A stretch of DNA of 37,517 nucleotides from Clostridiales bacterium (GTDB lineage: Bacteria; Bacillota; Clostridia; Mahellales; Mahellaceae): contig JASGMM010000011.1 in NCBI GenBank assembly GCA_030156435.1, positions 1 through 37,517 of the forward strand, read 5' to 3'. How positions within the stretch are numbered: position 1 is the first letter of the stretch; each line of letters opens with the position of its first letter. The notes beneath the pieces are model-generated. The model made no database searches. It had not been told where the DNA came from and worked only from the letters and a program-made list of their open reading frames with translations. Positions 1-6,787 of this stretch are shown here, piece after piece. The translations under genes and the position numbers were made by a program.

Positions 1-359
1 GGCAACATGCCTTTTATAAGGTCAACCTTTTCCCGCATGTCCAAAGCCGCAAAGTCCATATCAGTACCCTGATTGAATTCCAATATTATTATAGAACTGC
101 CCTCTGTCGATATAGAGCGCACTGAATTAACATTGGATACCGTACCCAATACACTTTCCAATGGCTTTGTTACCATAGTTTCTATCTCTTCAGGACCGGC
201 ACCCGGATAAGAGGCTGTTACCGCTGCTATCGGCAGATTTATATTCGGCAAAAGATCCAAACCTAATCGACTTAAAGACACGACTCCAAGCACCAATACT
301 ATAGCTATTATCATCCATGTCATGACAGGCCGCTTTATAGAACCTTCCCATATCTTCAA
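1..359 (-). CDS. RND-family efflux transporter, N-terminal part (runs off the window)
   Basis: This is the first 119 codons of a large inner-membrane efflux pump of the AcrB/MexB/CusA superfamily. Just after the start lies the hallmark WEGSIKRPVMTWMIIAIVLV segment, the first membrane helix. It is followed by a porter-domain start of the usual type (LDLLPNINLPIAAVTASYPGAGPEEIE, split here only by the reading). No ATG is in frame. I chose a TTG start at 359 because GAGGTGAT stands six bases before it and the resulting protein begins like family members. The gene follows the adaptor gene by 13 bases, so the two are co-transcribed. The substrate cannot be told from this part. The family call is certain; the start codon is inferred. 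Confidence 0.9.
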   Translation of the reverse strand, partial: MKIWEGSIKRPVMTWMIIAIVLVLGVVSLSRLGLDLLPNINLPIAAVTASYPGAGPEEIETMVTKPLESVLGTVSNVNSVRSISTEGSSIIILEFNQGTDMDFAALDMREKVDLIKGML

Positions 360-372
360 TTCGACATCACCT

Positions 373-1695
373 CTATTCAGCTATAGTGATGTCAGCGCCG
401 TCGGTCAGATGCTGCTGACCCTCTACTACGATATCTTGGCCTACATCCAGCCCTTTCTTTATTTCTACCATTTTGCCATCATCCATGCCAATCTCAACCT
501 GACGCTTTTGAGCCTTTCCGCCGTCAGCTACATATACAACTTTGATGCCGTTTTCATCAAGCACTGCTGTGCTAGGCACTGCTATAACATCCGTTTTCTT
601 ATCCACAGCCAATTCAGCGCGAGCGAACATACCGGCCTTCAAATAATTACCTTTATTATCAATTTGTATGCAAACCGGATAATTCTGTGAACGCGGATCC
701 GGTGTCGGCGATATCATGGTCACCGTACCATTATATGTTTGATCTGGCACTGCATCGACCTTGATATTTACACTTTGACCTTTTTGTATCTTGGATATAT
801 CAGCCTCGGCAACCTGTATGTCCAGGAGCAATTTGCTCACATCTATAACATTCATAGGCGGCGCGGTTTGGGACACCATCTCGCCCTCATCCACATTGAC
901 GGAAGCTACTATACCATCTATAGGGGCATATATCTTGGTATTGGTCAATTGATGTTTGGCAAGATTTAATGCAGCTTCAGCTTGCTTGAGTTGCGCGTTA
1001 AGCAACTCGTCGCTAGGTATCTGCATTTTAGATGTAGCTATAGAGCTAATCTGCGTCTGCACCGCTTTTAACGCTTCGTTTACAGAATTCAATCCGTCCT
1101 GGGCCTTGGAAAGCTGAGACTCTAGAGCATCTATAGTGCTTTGAAGCTGGGCTTTTACCATTTCATCCGGAGCAGATGCCAATTGTTTTTTAAGATCGTT
1201 TATCTGTGACTGTAATTGTTTTACTGTATCATTTAATTGCTTTTGTTGCGATGTCAAGGAATTTTGCTGATCTTTAAGCTTTTTTTCCATGTCGTCCAGA
1301 TCTTCTTTTTTCTTTTTAGTATCATTTACATTTATTTTAGCTACATCATAAGCCGCTTGAGCCTGATCTATTTGCGGCTGTATATCTGATGTATCAAGTT
1401 CTAAGAGTAAATCTCCCTTTTTTACTTCATCACCTGTTTTAACCGGTATAGCAGTTACCTTACCAGGTAGTTTAGGGATTATCATTATATCCTGTACTGG
1501 TTTCAGCCTGGCAGTATATTCCTTGCTGTTACCAACACTACCTAAAGCTACTTTCTGCACCGATACTGCAACAGCAGCGTTTTCTTGTTGATTCTGATCC
1601 GAGGGCTGCGGTTGATCACTACAGCCTACCATCAATAGACCTGCCATAATTAGAGTTGCGGCTGCTATTGACACCCGCTTTATGTGATTATTCAA
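373..1695 (-). CDS. RND efflux periplasmic adaptor (membrane fusion) lipoprotein, HlyD/AcrA type
   Basis: The 440-residue adaptor couples the RND pump to the cell exterior. The first 25 residues form a lipoprotein signal with lipobox LMVGC, lipidated at Cys25. Residues about 60-100 hold the first half of the lipoyl-like domain (VKTGDEVKKGDLLLELD). About 100-240 form a long alpha-helical coiled-coil hairpin rich in Gln, Lys and Asp. The second lipoyl half (IYAPIDGIVASVNVDEGEMV) and a beta-barrel and membrane-proximal domain follow. The TTG start has AGGAGGTG seven bases before it. It is the first gene of the operon, and the pump gene follows after 13 bases. A TetR-type operator sits over its promoter, so it is probably induced by a small-molecule ligand. 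The regulator itself is not in the window. Confidence 0.93.
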   Translation of the reverse strand: MNNHIKRVSIAAATLIMAGLLMVGCSDQPQPSDQNQQENAAVAVSVQKVALGSVGNSKEYTARLKPVQDIMIIPKLPGKVTAIPVKTGDEVKKGDLLLELDTSDIQPQIDQAQAAYDVAKINVNDTKKKKEDLDDMEKKLKDQQNSLTSQQKQLNDTVKQLQSQINDLKKQLASAPDEMVKAQLQSTIDALESQLSKAQDGLNSVNEALKAVQTQISSIATSKMQIPSDELLNAQLKQAEAALNLAKHQLTNTKIYAPIDGIVASVNVDEGEMVSQTAPPMNVIDVSKLLLDIQVAEADISKIQKGQSVNIKVDAVPDQTYNGTVTMISPTPDPRSQNYPVCIQIDNKGNYLKAGMFARAELAVDKKTDVIAVPSTAVLDENGIKVVYVADGGKAQKRQVEIGMDDGKMVEIKKGLDVGQDIVVEGQQHLTDGADITIAE

Positions 1696-1731
1696 GTAAG
1701 TACACCTCCTGATAAATTAACAACTTAAATT

Positions 1732-1749
1732 GACCGACCGTTCGGTCGA
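1732..1749. promoter_or_regulatory. TetR-type operator overlapping the efflux-operon start site
   Basis: The sequence TGACCGACCGTTCGGTCGAC contains overlapping inverted repeats: CGACCG-TT-CGGTCG (1735-1748) and the arms GACCGA/TCGGTC. The style is that of TetR/AcrR family operators. It lies directly downstream of the -10 box of the minus-strand efflux promoter, where a bound repressor would block initiation. The motif is seen directly; the regulator family is inferred from the motif and from the efflux context. Confidence 0.7.
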
Positions 1750-1757
1750 CATCGTTT

Positions 1758-1786
1758 ATTATATATCAGCATCATTTTATTGTAAA
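1758..1786 (-). promoter_or_regulatory. Sigma-A promoter of the RND efflux operon
   Basis: Read on the minus strand, TTTACA (1786-1781) and a perfect TATAAT (1763-1758) are separated by 17 bases. Transcription should start near 1750, inside the inverted repeat described as a TetR-type operator, about 55 bases before the adaptor start codon. Confidence 0.8.
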
Positions 1787-1880
1787 GCACAATATTTTAT
1801 CTTTGGCTTAGCAGAAAGCCGCGCCATTTATAACTGGGATGAATGCTCGTGGCCGGAAGAAGTCGAGTGCGACTCATCTA

Positions 1881-1909
1881 TTGACATATTACAAGCACAT
1901 TGGTATACT
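1881..1909 (+). promoter_or_regulatory. Sigma-A promoter of the riboswitch-cobT transcript
   Basis: TTGACA at 1881-1886 and TATACT at 1904-1909 are 17 bases apart, which puts the start near 1916, just ahead of the cobalamin riboswitch. A small inverted repeat, AGTCG-AGTG-CGACT (1861-1874), lies immediately upstream of the -35 box. Its meaning is unknown. Confidence 0.8.
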
Positions 1910-1929
1910 GGAAACATAAAATAACTAGC

Positions 1930-2085
1930 ATAAGCAGGTGCTCCGAAAGGAGATAATAGGGAACCGTGTGTAATTCTCGGGCGGTCCCGCCGCTGTATGC
2001 GGGGAATGTTTCTCATAATGCCACTGGCCATAGTGCTGGGAAGGCGGGAAATATGTTGATCCGCGAGCCAGAAGACCTGCCTGTT
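1930..2085 (+). ncRNA. Cobalamin riboswitch upstream of cobT
   Basis: The conserved core blocks appear in order. There is GCAGGTGCTCC at the 5' end, then GATAATAGGGAA, then GCGGTCCCGCCGCTGT. These are followed by the B12-box segment TGCCACTGG, GGGAAGGCGGGAA, and a 3' AGAAGACCTGCC. The terminal GCAGGT (1934-1939) pairs with ACCTGC (2075-2080) to close stem P1. A terminator hairpin begins 26 bases later, so control is most likely premature termination when adenosylcobalamin or another corrinoid is bound. Confidence 0.93.
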
Positions 2086-2110
2086 TATAATAAAACACAA
2101 GGATGATGGT

Positions 2111-2154
2111 AAAGTTCTTGAATGCAGTTGATCTGCGTTCAAGAACTTTTTATT
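2111..2154 (+). terminator. Rho-independent terminator (riboswitch expression platform)
   Basis: A 17-bp stem is formed by AAAGTTCTTGAATGCAG (2111-2127) and CTGCGTTCAAGAACTTT (2133-2149) with one G-U pair and a five-base loop. A T-rich run follows. It stands between the cobalamin aptamer and the cobT ribosome binding site, so it serves as the switchable off-structure. Confidence 0.93.
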
Positions 2155-2187
2155 TTATAAACCTGTAAAAATGAAAGGAGTCTTTTT

Positions 2188-3240
2188 ATGACACTATTGC
2201 AAAACACTTTATCCTCTATATCCTCAATAAACGAGGATGCCGTAGCCCATGCCCAGCAAAGGCTGGATTCGCTTACCAAGCCGCCCGGCAGTCTCGGAAT
2301 ATTAGAAGATATAATAAAACAATTGGCTGGTATCACGGGGCAAGCTATACCCAAAATCGGCAAAAAAACCGTAATCATAATGGCTGCCGACCACGGTGTT
2401 GTAGAAGAAGGTGTCAGCGCTTTCCCTCAAGAGGTCACACCGCAAATGGTGATGAATTTCTTAAACGGCGGCGCTGCCATAAATGTGCTAGCACGACATG
2501 CCGGAGCTGATATAGCATGCTGCGATATCGGGATAGCTGCTGATATAAGCCATCCAAATCTTATAGTAAAAAAGATAAAATACGGTACCGACAATATGGC
2601 TAAAGGCCCGGCCATGAGCCGCAATGAGGCCATAGCTGCTATAGAAGCCGGTATATCTGTGGCCACTGCTCAGATATCTAATGGCTCGACGTTATTGGCT
2701 ACAGGAGAGATGGGCATAGGCAATACCACCGCTAGCAGCGCCATATTATCTGCTTTCTCCAATCTGCCTTTACGCCAACTTATAGGCCGCGGCACCGGTA
2801 TAAACAACCGTGGGCTATCGGCAAAGGAGATCGCGATACAAAAAGCCGTAGATATAAATAAACCTGACCCTGCTGACCCCATAGATGTGTTGCACAAAGT
2901 CGGGGGATTGGAAATAGCCGGGCTAGCAGGTACTATTCTGGCCGCTGCTGCTCATAAAGTACCCGTGGTCATAGATGGTTTCATATCCACAGCCGCCGCT
3001 TTAATAGCCGGTAAATTAGAGCCAAAAGCCGCACAATACATGATAGCTTCCCATGTATCGGAAGAACCGGGTCATAGCATAATGTTGGATATGCTAGGAT
3101 TGCATCCCGTGCTCCACATGAGGATGAGGCTGGGCGAAGGCACAGGCGCAGCGCTCGCTTTCCATATTATAGATGCTGCCACGCATATACAGGCCGAAAT
3201 GGCCACCTTCGAATCGGCCGGGGTATCCACCGCACTCTGA
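2188..3240 (+). CDS. cobT: Nicotinate-nucleotide--dimethylbenzimidazole phosphoribosyltransferase
   Basis: This cytosolic enzyme transfers phosphoribose from nicotinate mononucleotide to dimethylbenzimidazole or another base. The product, alpha-ribazole phosphate, supplies the lower ligand of cobalamin. The 350-residue protein has the family length. It shows TKPPGSLG near residue 30, AADHGV near 70, GEMGIGNTTASSA near 175, and the catalytic-base motif RLGEGTGAAL near the C-terminus. Glu317 in that motif matches the catalytic Glu317 of the Salmonella enzyme. An AAAGGAG site stands before the ATG. It is the only cobalamin gene in the window, and its riboswitch makes it responsive to corrinoid supply. 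No other cob genes flank it, so it may serve salvage or remodelling of imported corrinoids (inference). Confidence 0.96.
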   Translation: MTLLQNTLSSISSINEDAVAHAQQRLDSLTKPPGSLGILEDIIKQLAGITGQAIPKIGKKTVIIMAADHGVVEEGVSAFPQEVTPQMVMNFLNGGAAINVLARHAGADIACCDIGIAADISHPNLIVKKIKYGTDNMAKGPAMSRNEAIAAIEAGISVATAQISNGSTLLATGEMGIGNTTASSAILSAFSNLPLRQLIGRGTGINNRGLSAKEIAIQKAVDINKPDPADPIDVLHKVGGLEIAGLAGTILAAAAHKVPVVIDGFISTAAALIAGKLEPKAAQYMIASHVSEEPGHSIMLDMLGLHPVLHMRMRLGEGTGAALAFHIIDAATHIQAEMATFESAGVSTAL

Positions 3241-3269
3241 TTGCCGCCTATGAAAAGCAACGAGGCCTT

Positions 3270-3956
3270 TTACCCTCTTATAACAATCGATGGCAAAAGA
3301 TCGATTATATCAGCTTTAACCCGCTTTAAAAAACCCGGATCGCACGGCTTAGTACCGCAGATATGTTTGTTAAGCACGCCATCGCTATACTTGTATGGCT
3401 GGAGCACATACTTACGTGCTCCAGCTATGCAATTTGCTATATCGATGAAATCTTCCACGCACATAATGTTTTGATTAACAGTGGTGCGGAATTCATATTC
3501 TATACCGGATTCCATAATTATATTGATGCTCCTTTTTACATTGAATATATCCTCCTGTCGCACCACAAAGTCGCCATATTTAGTCAAAGGCGCTTTTATG
3601 TCCATGGCTATATAGTCTAAAAACCCTTTGTTCAACAAGTCAGTCAATACATCTGGCCTGGAACCGTTCGTATCCAGCTTTACTGCAAGCCCTTCATCTT
3701 TAACGGAAATTATAAAATCCTCCAAACCGTTCCATAGCGTTGGCTCACCACCAGTAATACATATGCCATCCAGCAAATGACGGCGATGACTTAAATATGC
3801 TAAAATATCATTGACCGCCCTAAGAGGTGGTTGTACCTTTATAAGCGAGCTGTTATGGCAATATGGACATCGAAAATTGCAACCACTGATAAATACAGTG
3901 GCTGCTACTTTTCCCGGGTAATCGGCCAATGTTACCGGCATGAGGTCGTATATCAT
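3270..3956 (-). CDS. nrdG: Anaerobic ribonucleotide reductase activating protein, radical SAM
   Basis: The protein generates the glycyl radical on NrdD by reductive cleavage of S-adenosylmethionine at a [4Fe-4S] cluster. The cluster ligands are Cys26, Cys30 and Cys33 in the motif CNFRCPYC. ITGGEPTL near residue 90 is the GGE motif that contacts SAM. At 228 residues it belongs to the longer NrdG subgroup found in anaerobes, not the roughly 155-residue enterobacterial form. Its ATG overlaps the nrdD stop codon by four bases (ATGA), so the two are translationally coupled. It converges on cobT with only 29 bases between the two stop codons, and I see no clear terminator there. Confidence 0.94.
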   Translation of the reverse strand: MIYDLMPVTLADYPGKVAATVFISGCNFRCPYCHNSSLIKVQPPLRAVNDILAYLSHRRHLLDGICITGGEPTLWNGLEDFIISVKDEGLAVKLDTNGSRPDVLTDLLNKGFLDYIAMDIKAPLTKYGDFVVRQEDIFNVKRSINIIMESGIEYEFRTTVNQNIMCVEDFIDIANCIAGARKYVLQPYKYSDGVLNKHICGTKPCDPGFLKRVKADIIDLLPSIVIRG

Positions 3957-6028
3957 ACCACGAATTCCTTGCGGTCAGAGAATTCCTGGCGTTTACCCTT
4001 GTTCCAGCATTGCACCGGCCTGTAGTAACCCACCACTCGGCTGTATACCTCGCATTCTCCACCGCAATGCGGGCACGTGAAGTGTTCGCCCGACACATAT
4101 CCATGGTCAGGGCATATCGAAAATGTCGGCGTTATCGTATAATACGGTATCCGGTAATTATAAGCTATCTTCCTTACTAGAGCTTTGCACGAATCCACAT
4201 CGCTTATGCTTTCACCTATAAAACCGTGCAATACCGTACCGCCCGTGTACTTGCACTGCAATTCTTCCTGGAGATCCAAAGCGGTGAATATGTCATCGGT
4301 GAAGTCAACCGGCAATTGAGTTGAATTTGTATAGTATGGCTCTTTGTCGCCGCATGTTATTATATCCGGATATAATGCCTTGTCCTTTTTAGCCAGACGA
4401 TAGGATGTACCCTCAGCAGGCGAAGCTTCCAGATTGTATAGTATATCGGTCTGCTGTTGATATTCTTCCATTCTTTCGCTCATGAAATCCAATACCTTCA
4501 AAGCGAATTGACGGCCATCTTCCGAAGTTATGTCACAACCCATAAAATTGAGAAGCGCTTCATTCATACCGATCAGTCCTATTGTATTAAAATGGTTCTG
4601 CCAATATGACCCAAACCTTTCATATACATCCCTCAAATAGAAACGTGCATATGGATAAAGGCCTTCTTCTGTCATCCTTTCGAGCACTTCGCGTTTTATA
4701 TCAAGGCTAGTCTTAGCTATATCCATCATACGGCCCAATCTGCCAATGAATTCATCTTCGCTTTTGGAAAGATAGCCTATGCGCGGCATGTTTATCGTAA
4801 CCACACCGATGGAACCGGTGAGTGGGTTAGCGCCGAACAAACCACCGCCGCGTTTTTGTAACACACGATTATTAAGGCGCAAACGACAACACATACTTCT
4901 TACGTCCTCGGGTTTCATATCGCTATTCACGAAATTACTGAAATATGGAAGGCCATACTTGGCTGTCATTTCCATAATTTTCTCCACTACTGGACTATCC
5001 CAATCAAATTCCTTGGTAATGTTATATGTAGGTATTGGAAATGTAAATATGCGACCACTGGCATCGCCTTCCATCATAACCTCAGCAAAAGCGGTATTTA
5101 TCATATCCATTTCATACTGGAATTCTCTGTACGTTTTATCCATCAGCTTGCCGCCGATTATAACGGGTTCATCGGCCAATATACTAGGCACTACCAGGTC
5201 CATTGTAATATTGGTGAACGGCGTCTGAAATCCGACACGCGTAGGAACATTTATATTAAATATAAATTCCTGCAACGCCTGTTTTACCTCATTATAACTT
5301 AATCCGTCGTAACGTACAAACGGCGCTAAATATGTATCAAAGCTGGAGAATGCCTGGGCACCGGCTGCCTCTCCCTGCAATGTGTAGAAAAAGTTTACTA
5401 TCTGACCTAAAGCCGTCCTGAAATGCTTGGCCGGGCGGCTGGCTACTTTTCCATCCACACCGGTAAAACCGCTTATTAATAAATCTTTAAGATCCCAACC
5501 ACAACAGTAGGCTGAGAGCAAGCCGAGGTCATGTATGTGCAAATCACCGTTGACATGGGCATCGCGCACCTCCATCGGATAGATTTTGTTAAGCCAATAG
5601 GACGATGTCACAGTAGTGGATATATGGTTATTTAATCCTTGGAGCGAATAGCCCATATTGCTGTTCTCATTGATACGCCAATCCATTTTGCCTATATATT
5701 GGTCCACCAAATCTTCCACATCAAGCAACGCTTTCTTTATCTCGCGTATATCTTGATGTTGTTTGCGGTACAATATATAGGCTTTGGCCGTTCTAGCATA
5801 ACCCTCTTCTATAAGGACTTTTTCCACTATATCCTGGACATCTTCCACCGAAGGCATGCCACCGCCAAATCTTTGAAGCAGCATATCCACCACTTTATCG
5901 GTAAGGCGTACCGCTATACTGCGATCGCTACCGCCCACCGCTTGTGCAGCCTTGAATATAGCATCCTCTATCTTACCGCGTTGAAATTCCACGATACGAC
6001 CATCGCGCTTTTTTATAGATGTTATCAT
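3953..6028 (-). CDS. nrdD: Anaerobic (class III) ribonucleoside-triphosphate reductase
   Basis: This enzyme makes deoxyribonucleotides from ribonucleoside triphosphates without oxygen, using a glycyl radical. An ATP-cone regulatory domain fills about the first 90 residues (KKRDGRIVEFQRGKIEDAI). The barrel core follows (NFFYTLQGEAAGAQAFSSFD, FPIPTYNITKEFDWD). Near the end there is a zinc site built by Cys-x2-His and Cys-x2-Cys pairs (CPDH, CPHCGGEC), then the radical-site motif RVVGYYRPVQCWNKGK with Gly667 as the radical residue. I chose the ATG at 6028, giving 691 residues. GGAGG stands eight bases before it, and the upstream in-frame ATG at 6079 would add 17 poorly conserved residues inside the operator region. 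Expression is probably repressed by NrdR. Confidence 0.96.
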   Translation of the reverse strand: MITSIKKRDGRIVEFQRGKIEDAIFKAAQAVGGSDRSIAVRLTDKVVDMLLQRFGGGMPSVEDVQDIVEKVLIEEGYARTAKAYILYRKQHQDIREIKKALLDVEDLVDQYIGKMDWRINENSNMGYSLQGLNNHISTTVTSSYWLNKIYPMEVRDAHVNGDLHIHDLGLLSAYCCGWDLKDLLISGFTGVDGKVASRPAKHFRTALGQIVNFFYTLQGEAAGAQAFSSFDTYLAPFVRYDGLSYNEVKQALQEFIFNINVPTRVGFQTPFTNITMDLVVPSILADEPVIIGGKLMDKTYREFQYEMDMINTAFAEVMMEGDASGRIFTFPIPTYNITKEFDWDSPVVEKIMEMTAKYGLPYFSNFVNSDMKPEDVRSMCCRLRLNNRVLQKRGGGLFGANPLTGSIGVVTINMPRIGYLSKSEDEFIGRLGRMMDIAKTSLDIKREVLERMTEEGLYPYARFYLRDVYERFGSYWQNHFNTIGLIGMNEALLNFMGCDITSEDGRQFALKVLDFMSERMEEYQQQTDILYNLEASPAEGTSYRLAKKDKALYPDIITCGDKEPYYTNSTQLPVDFTDDIFTALDLQEELQCKYTGGTVLHGFIGESISDVDSCKALVRKIAYNYRIPYYTITPTFSICPDHGYVSGEHFTCPHCGGECEVYSRVVGYYRPVQCWNKGKRQEFSDRKEFVV

Positions 6029-6050
6029 AAGTCCAACCTCCAGCATATGT

Positions 6051-6098
6051 ATACTATATATAGTATATTGTATTAACATACTATACTATATATTCTAT
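6051..6098. promoter_or_regulatory. Tandem NrdR boxes upstream of nrdD
   Basis: Box 1, ATACTATATATAGTAT (6051-6066), is a perfect 16-bp palindrome. Box 2, ATACTATATATTCTAT (6083-6098), is a degenerate copy. They are separated by 16 bases, 32 bp centre to centre, or three helical turns, as known for NrdR sites. Box 2 overlaps the -10 element and predicted start site of the nrdD promoter. No nrdR gene is in the window. Confidence 0.8.
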
Positions 6099-6125
6099 TG
6101 TAGCACCTTATACTGCGGTTGGCAA
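6097..6125 (-). promoter_or_regulatory. Sigma-A promoter of nrdD-nrdG
   Basis: On the minus strand TTGCCA (6125-6120) and TACAAT (6102-6097) are spaced by 17 bases. The transcript should start near 6090, inside the NrdR box pair. The leader of about 60 bases is AT-rich. Confidence 0.7.
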
Positions 6126-6248
6126 GAACAATTTTTCAATGCAGCTTCGCTTCGCTAAGTTTCACTAGCATCCTATCACAAAATCGCCTTGAAAATAATC
6201 GTTACCTTCGCCTGCATAACAACTGCGGTCATAGCACGAATTGCAGTT

Positions 6249-6548
6249 TCAATGCAGATATGTCCTTATGAATTCAGGAATCGCTCCCCATAATACGAAT
6301 ATACCTATAACTACAAATAAGCCGCCGGCAATAAGTTGCAAAACGGCTTGAGGTACATATTTTGCCACAACATCTCCGAACAATGCTCCTATAAGGGTTA
6401 CCACTACCAGTGCCGCAGATGCCCCGAGAAATATGGGCAAAGGCTGCTTATGCTGTGTCACCAGCGTAAATACAGCTAATTGTGTTTTGTCGCCCATTTC
6501 AGCTAAAAACAACATACCAAAGGCTATAAGAAACAATCTCCAATTCAT
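6249..6548 (-). CDS. Half-size GDT1/UPF0016 (TMEM165) family manganese transporter
   Basis: This is a small, very hydrophobic membrane protein of 99 residues with three predicted helices. The conserved family motif E-x-G-D-K-T occurs as LAEMGDKTQLAVF near residue 20. Members export Mn2+ (or exchange Ca2+/Mn2+ in eukaryotes). Full-length homologues carry two copies of this unit; this gene has one, so it probably works as a dimer. The ATG at 6548 has AAAGG nine bases upstream. An ATG three codons earlier (6557) sits too close to that site. The preceding leader contains a yybP-ykoY type Mn2+ riboswitch and a terminator, which supports manganese as the substrate. Confidence 0.88.
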   Translation of the reverse strand: MNWRLFLIAFGMLFLAEMGDKTQLAVFTLVTQHKQPLPIFLGASAALVVVTLIGALFGDVVAKYVPQAVLQLIAGGLFVVIGIFVLWGAIPEFIRTYLH

Positions 6549-6573
6549 ATGTATCATCCTTTCAAGTTTATGT

Positions 6574-6618
6574 AAACAAAAAGACTTTTAGCAGAATCAT
6601 TCATCCTGCTAAAAGTCT
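6574..6618 (-). terminator. Rho-independent terminator in the manganese riboswitch leader
   Basis: The perfect 13-bp stem AGACTTTTAGCAG/CTGCTAAAAGTCT (arms 6606-6618 and 6582-6594) has an 11-base loop and is followed on the minus strand by TTTTTGTTT. It lies between the aptamer and the transporter gene, so metal-dependent folding can decide read-through. Confidence 0.9.
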
Positions 6619-6619
6619 C

Positions 6620-6705
6620 ATTCTCGGTATACCGATCGATGGAACCAGGCATAAGCCAGTATGTTGACTCCATCGGCCCTATTAAGAGCAACTACTCCCT
6701 TTTAA
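6620..6705 (-). ncRNA. yybP-ykoY (manganese) riboswitch
   Basis: On the minus strand the leader begins AAAGGGAGTAG, the diagnostic first loop of this family. A strong CGATGGA/TCCATCG stem then encloses GTCAACATACTGGC, the second conserved loop region. The family senses Mn2+ and usually allows transcription of Mn2+ exporters when the metal is in excess. The order aptamer, terminator, then a UPF0016 exporter fits this exactly. I assigned it by eye from motifs, and the 3' limit is approximate. Confidence 0.78.
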
Positions 6706-6712
6706 CAAATTT

Positions 6713-6741
6713 ATTTTACATTATTGCTCGTATAATTGCAA
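6713..6741 (-). promoter_or_regulatory. Probable promoter of the Mn riboswitch transcript
   Basis: TTGCAA (6741-6736) and TAAAAT (6718-6713) are 17 bases apart on the minus strand, placing the start a few bases before the GGGAGTAG loop. The boxes are imperfect, so confidence is moderate. Nothing else is recognisable between here and the end of the glycoside hydrolase gene at 6788. Confidence 0.5.
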
Positions 6742-6787
6742 TAGCAAATTGGACATCTGCAATAATAAAAAGCCTCATTTCACCCTG

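Noticed and set aside
1828-2142. 104-codon open frame on the minus strand
   Set aside because: It covers the reverse complement of the cobalamin riboswitch and terminator and has no sign of coding.
5639-6076. 145-codon open frame on the plus strand
   Set aside because: It is antisense to nrdD and its operator region; no ribosome binding site or family features.
6134-6257. 11-bp direct repeat TTTCAATGCAG at 6134-6144 and 6247-6257, considered as insertion-element target or excision scar
   Set aside because: There is nothing element-like between the copies, and an 11-bp match at this distance may be chance or a small duplication.
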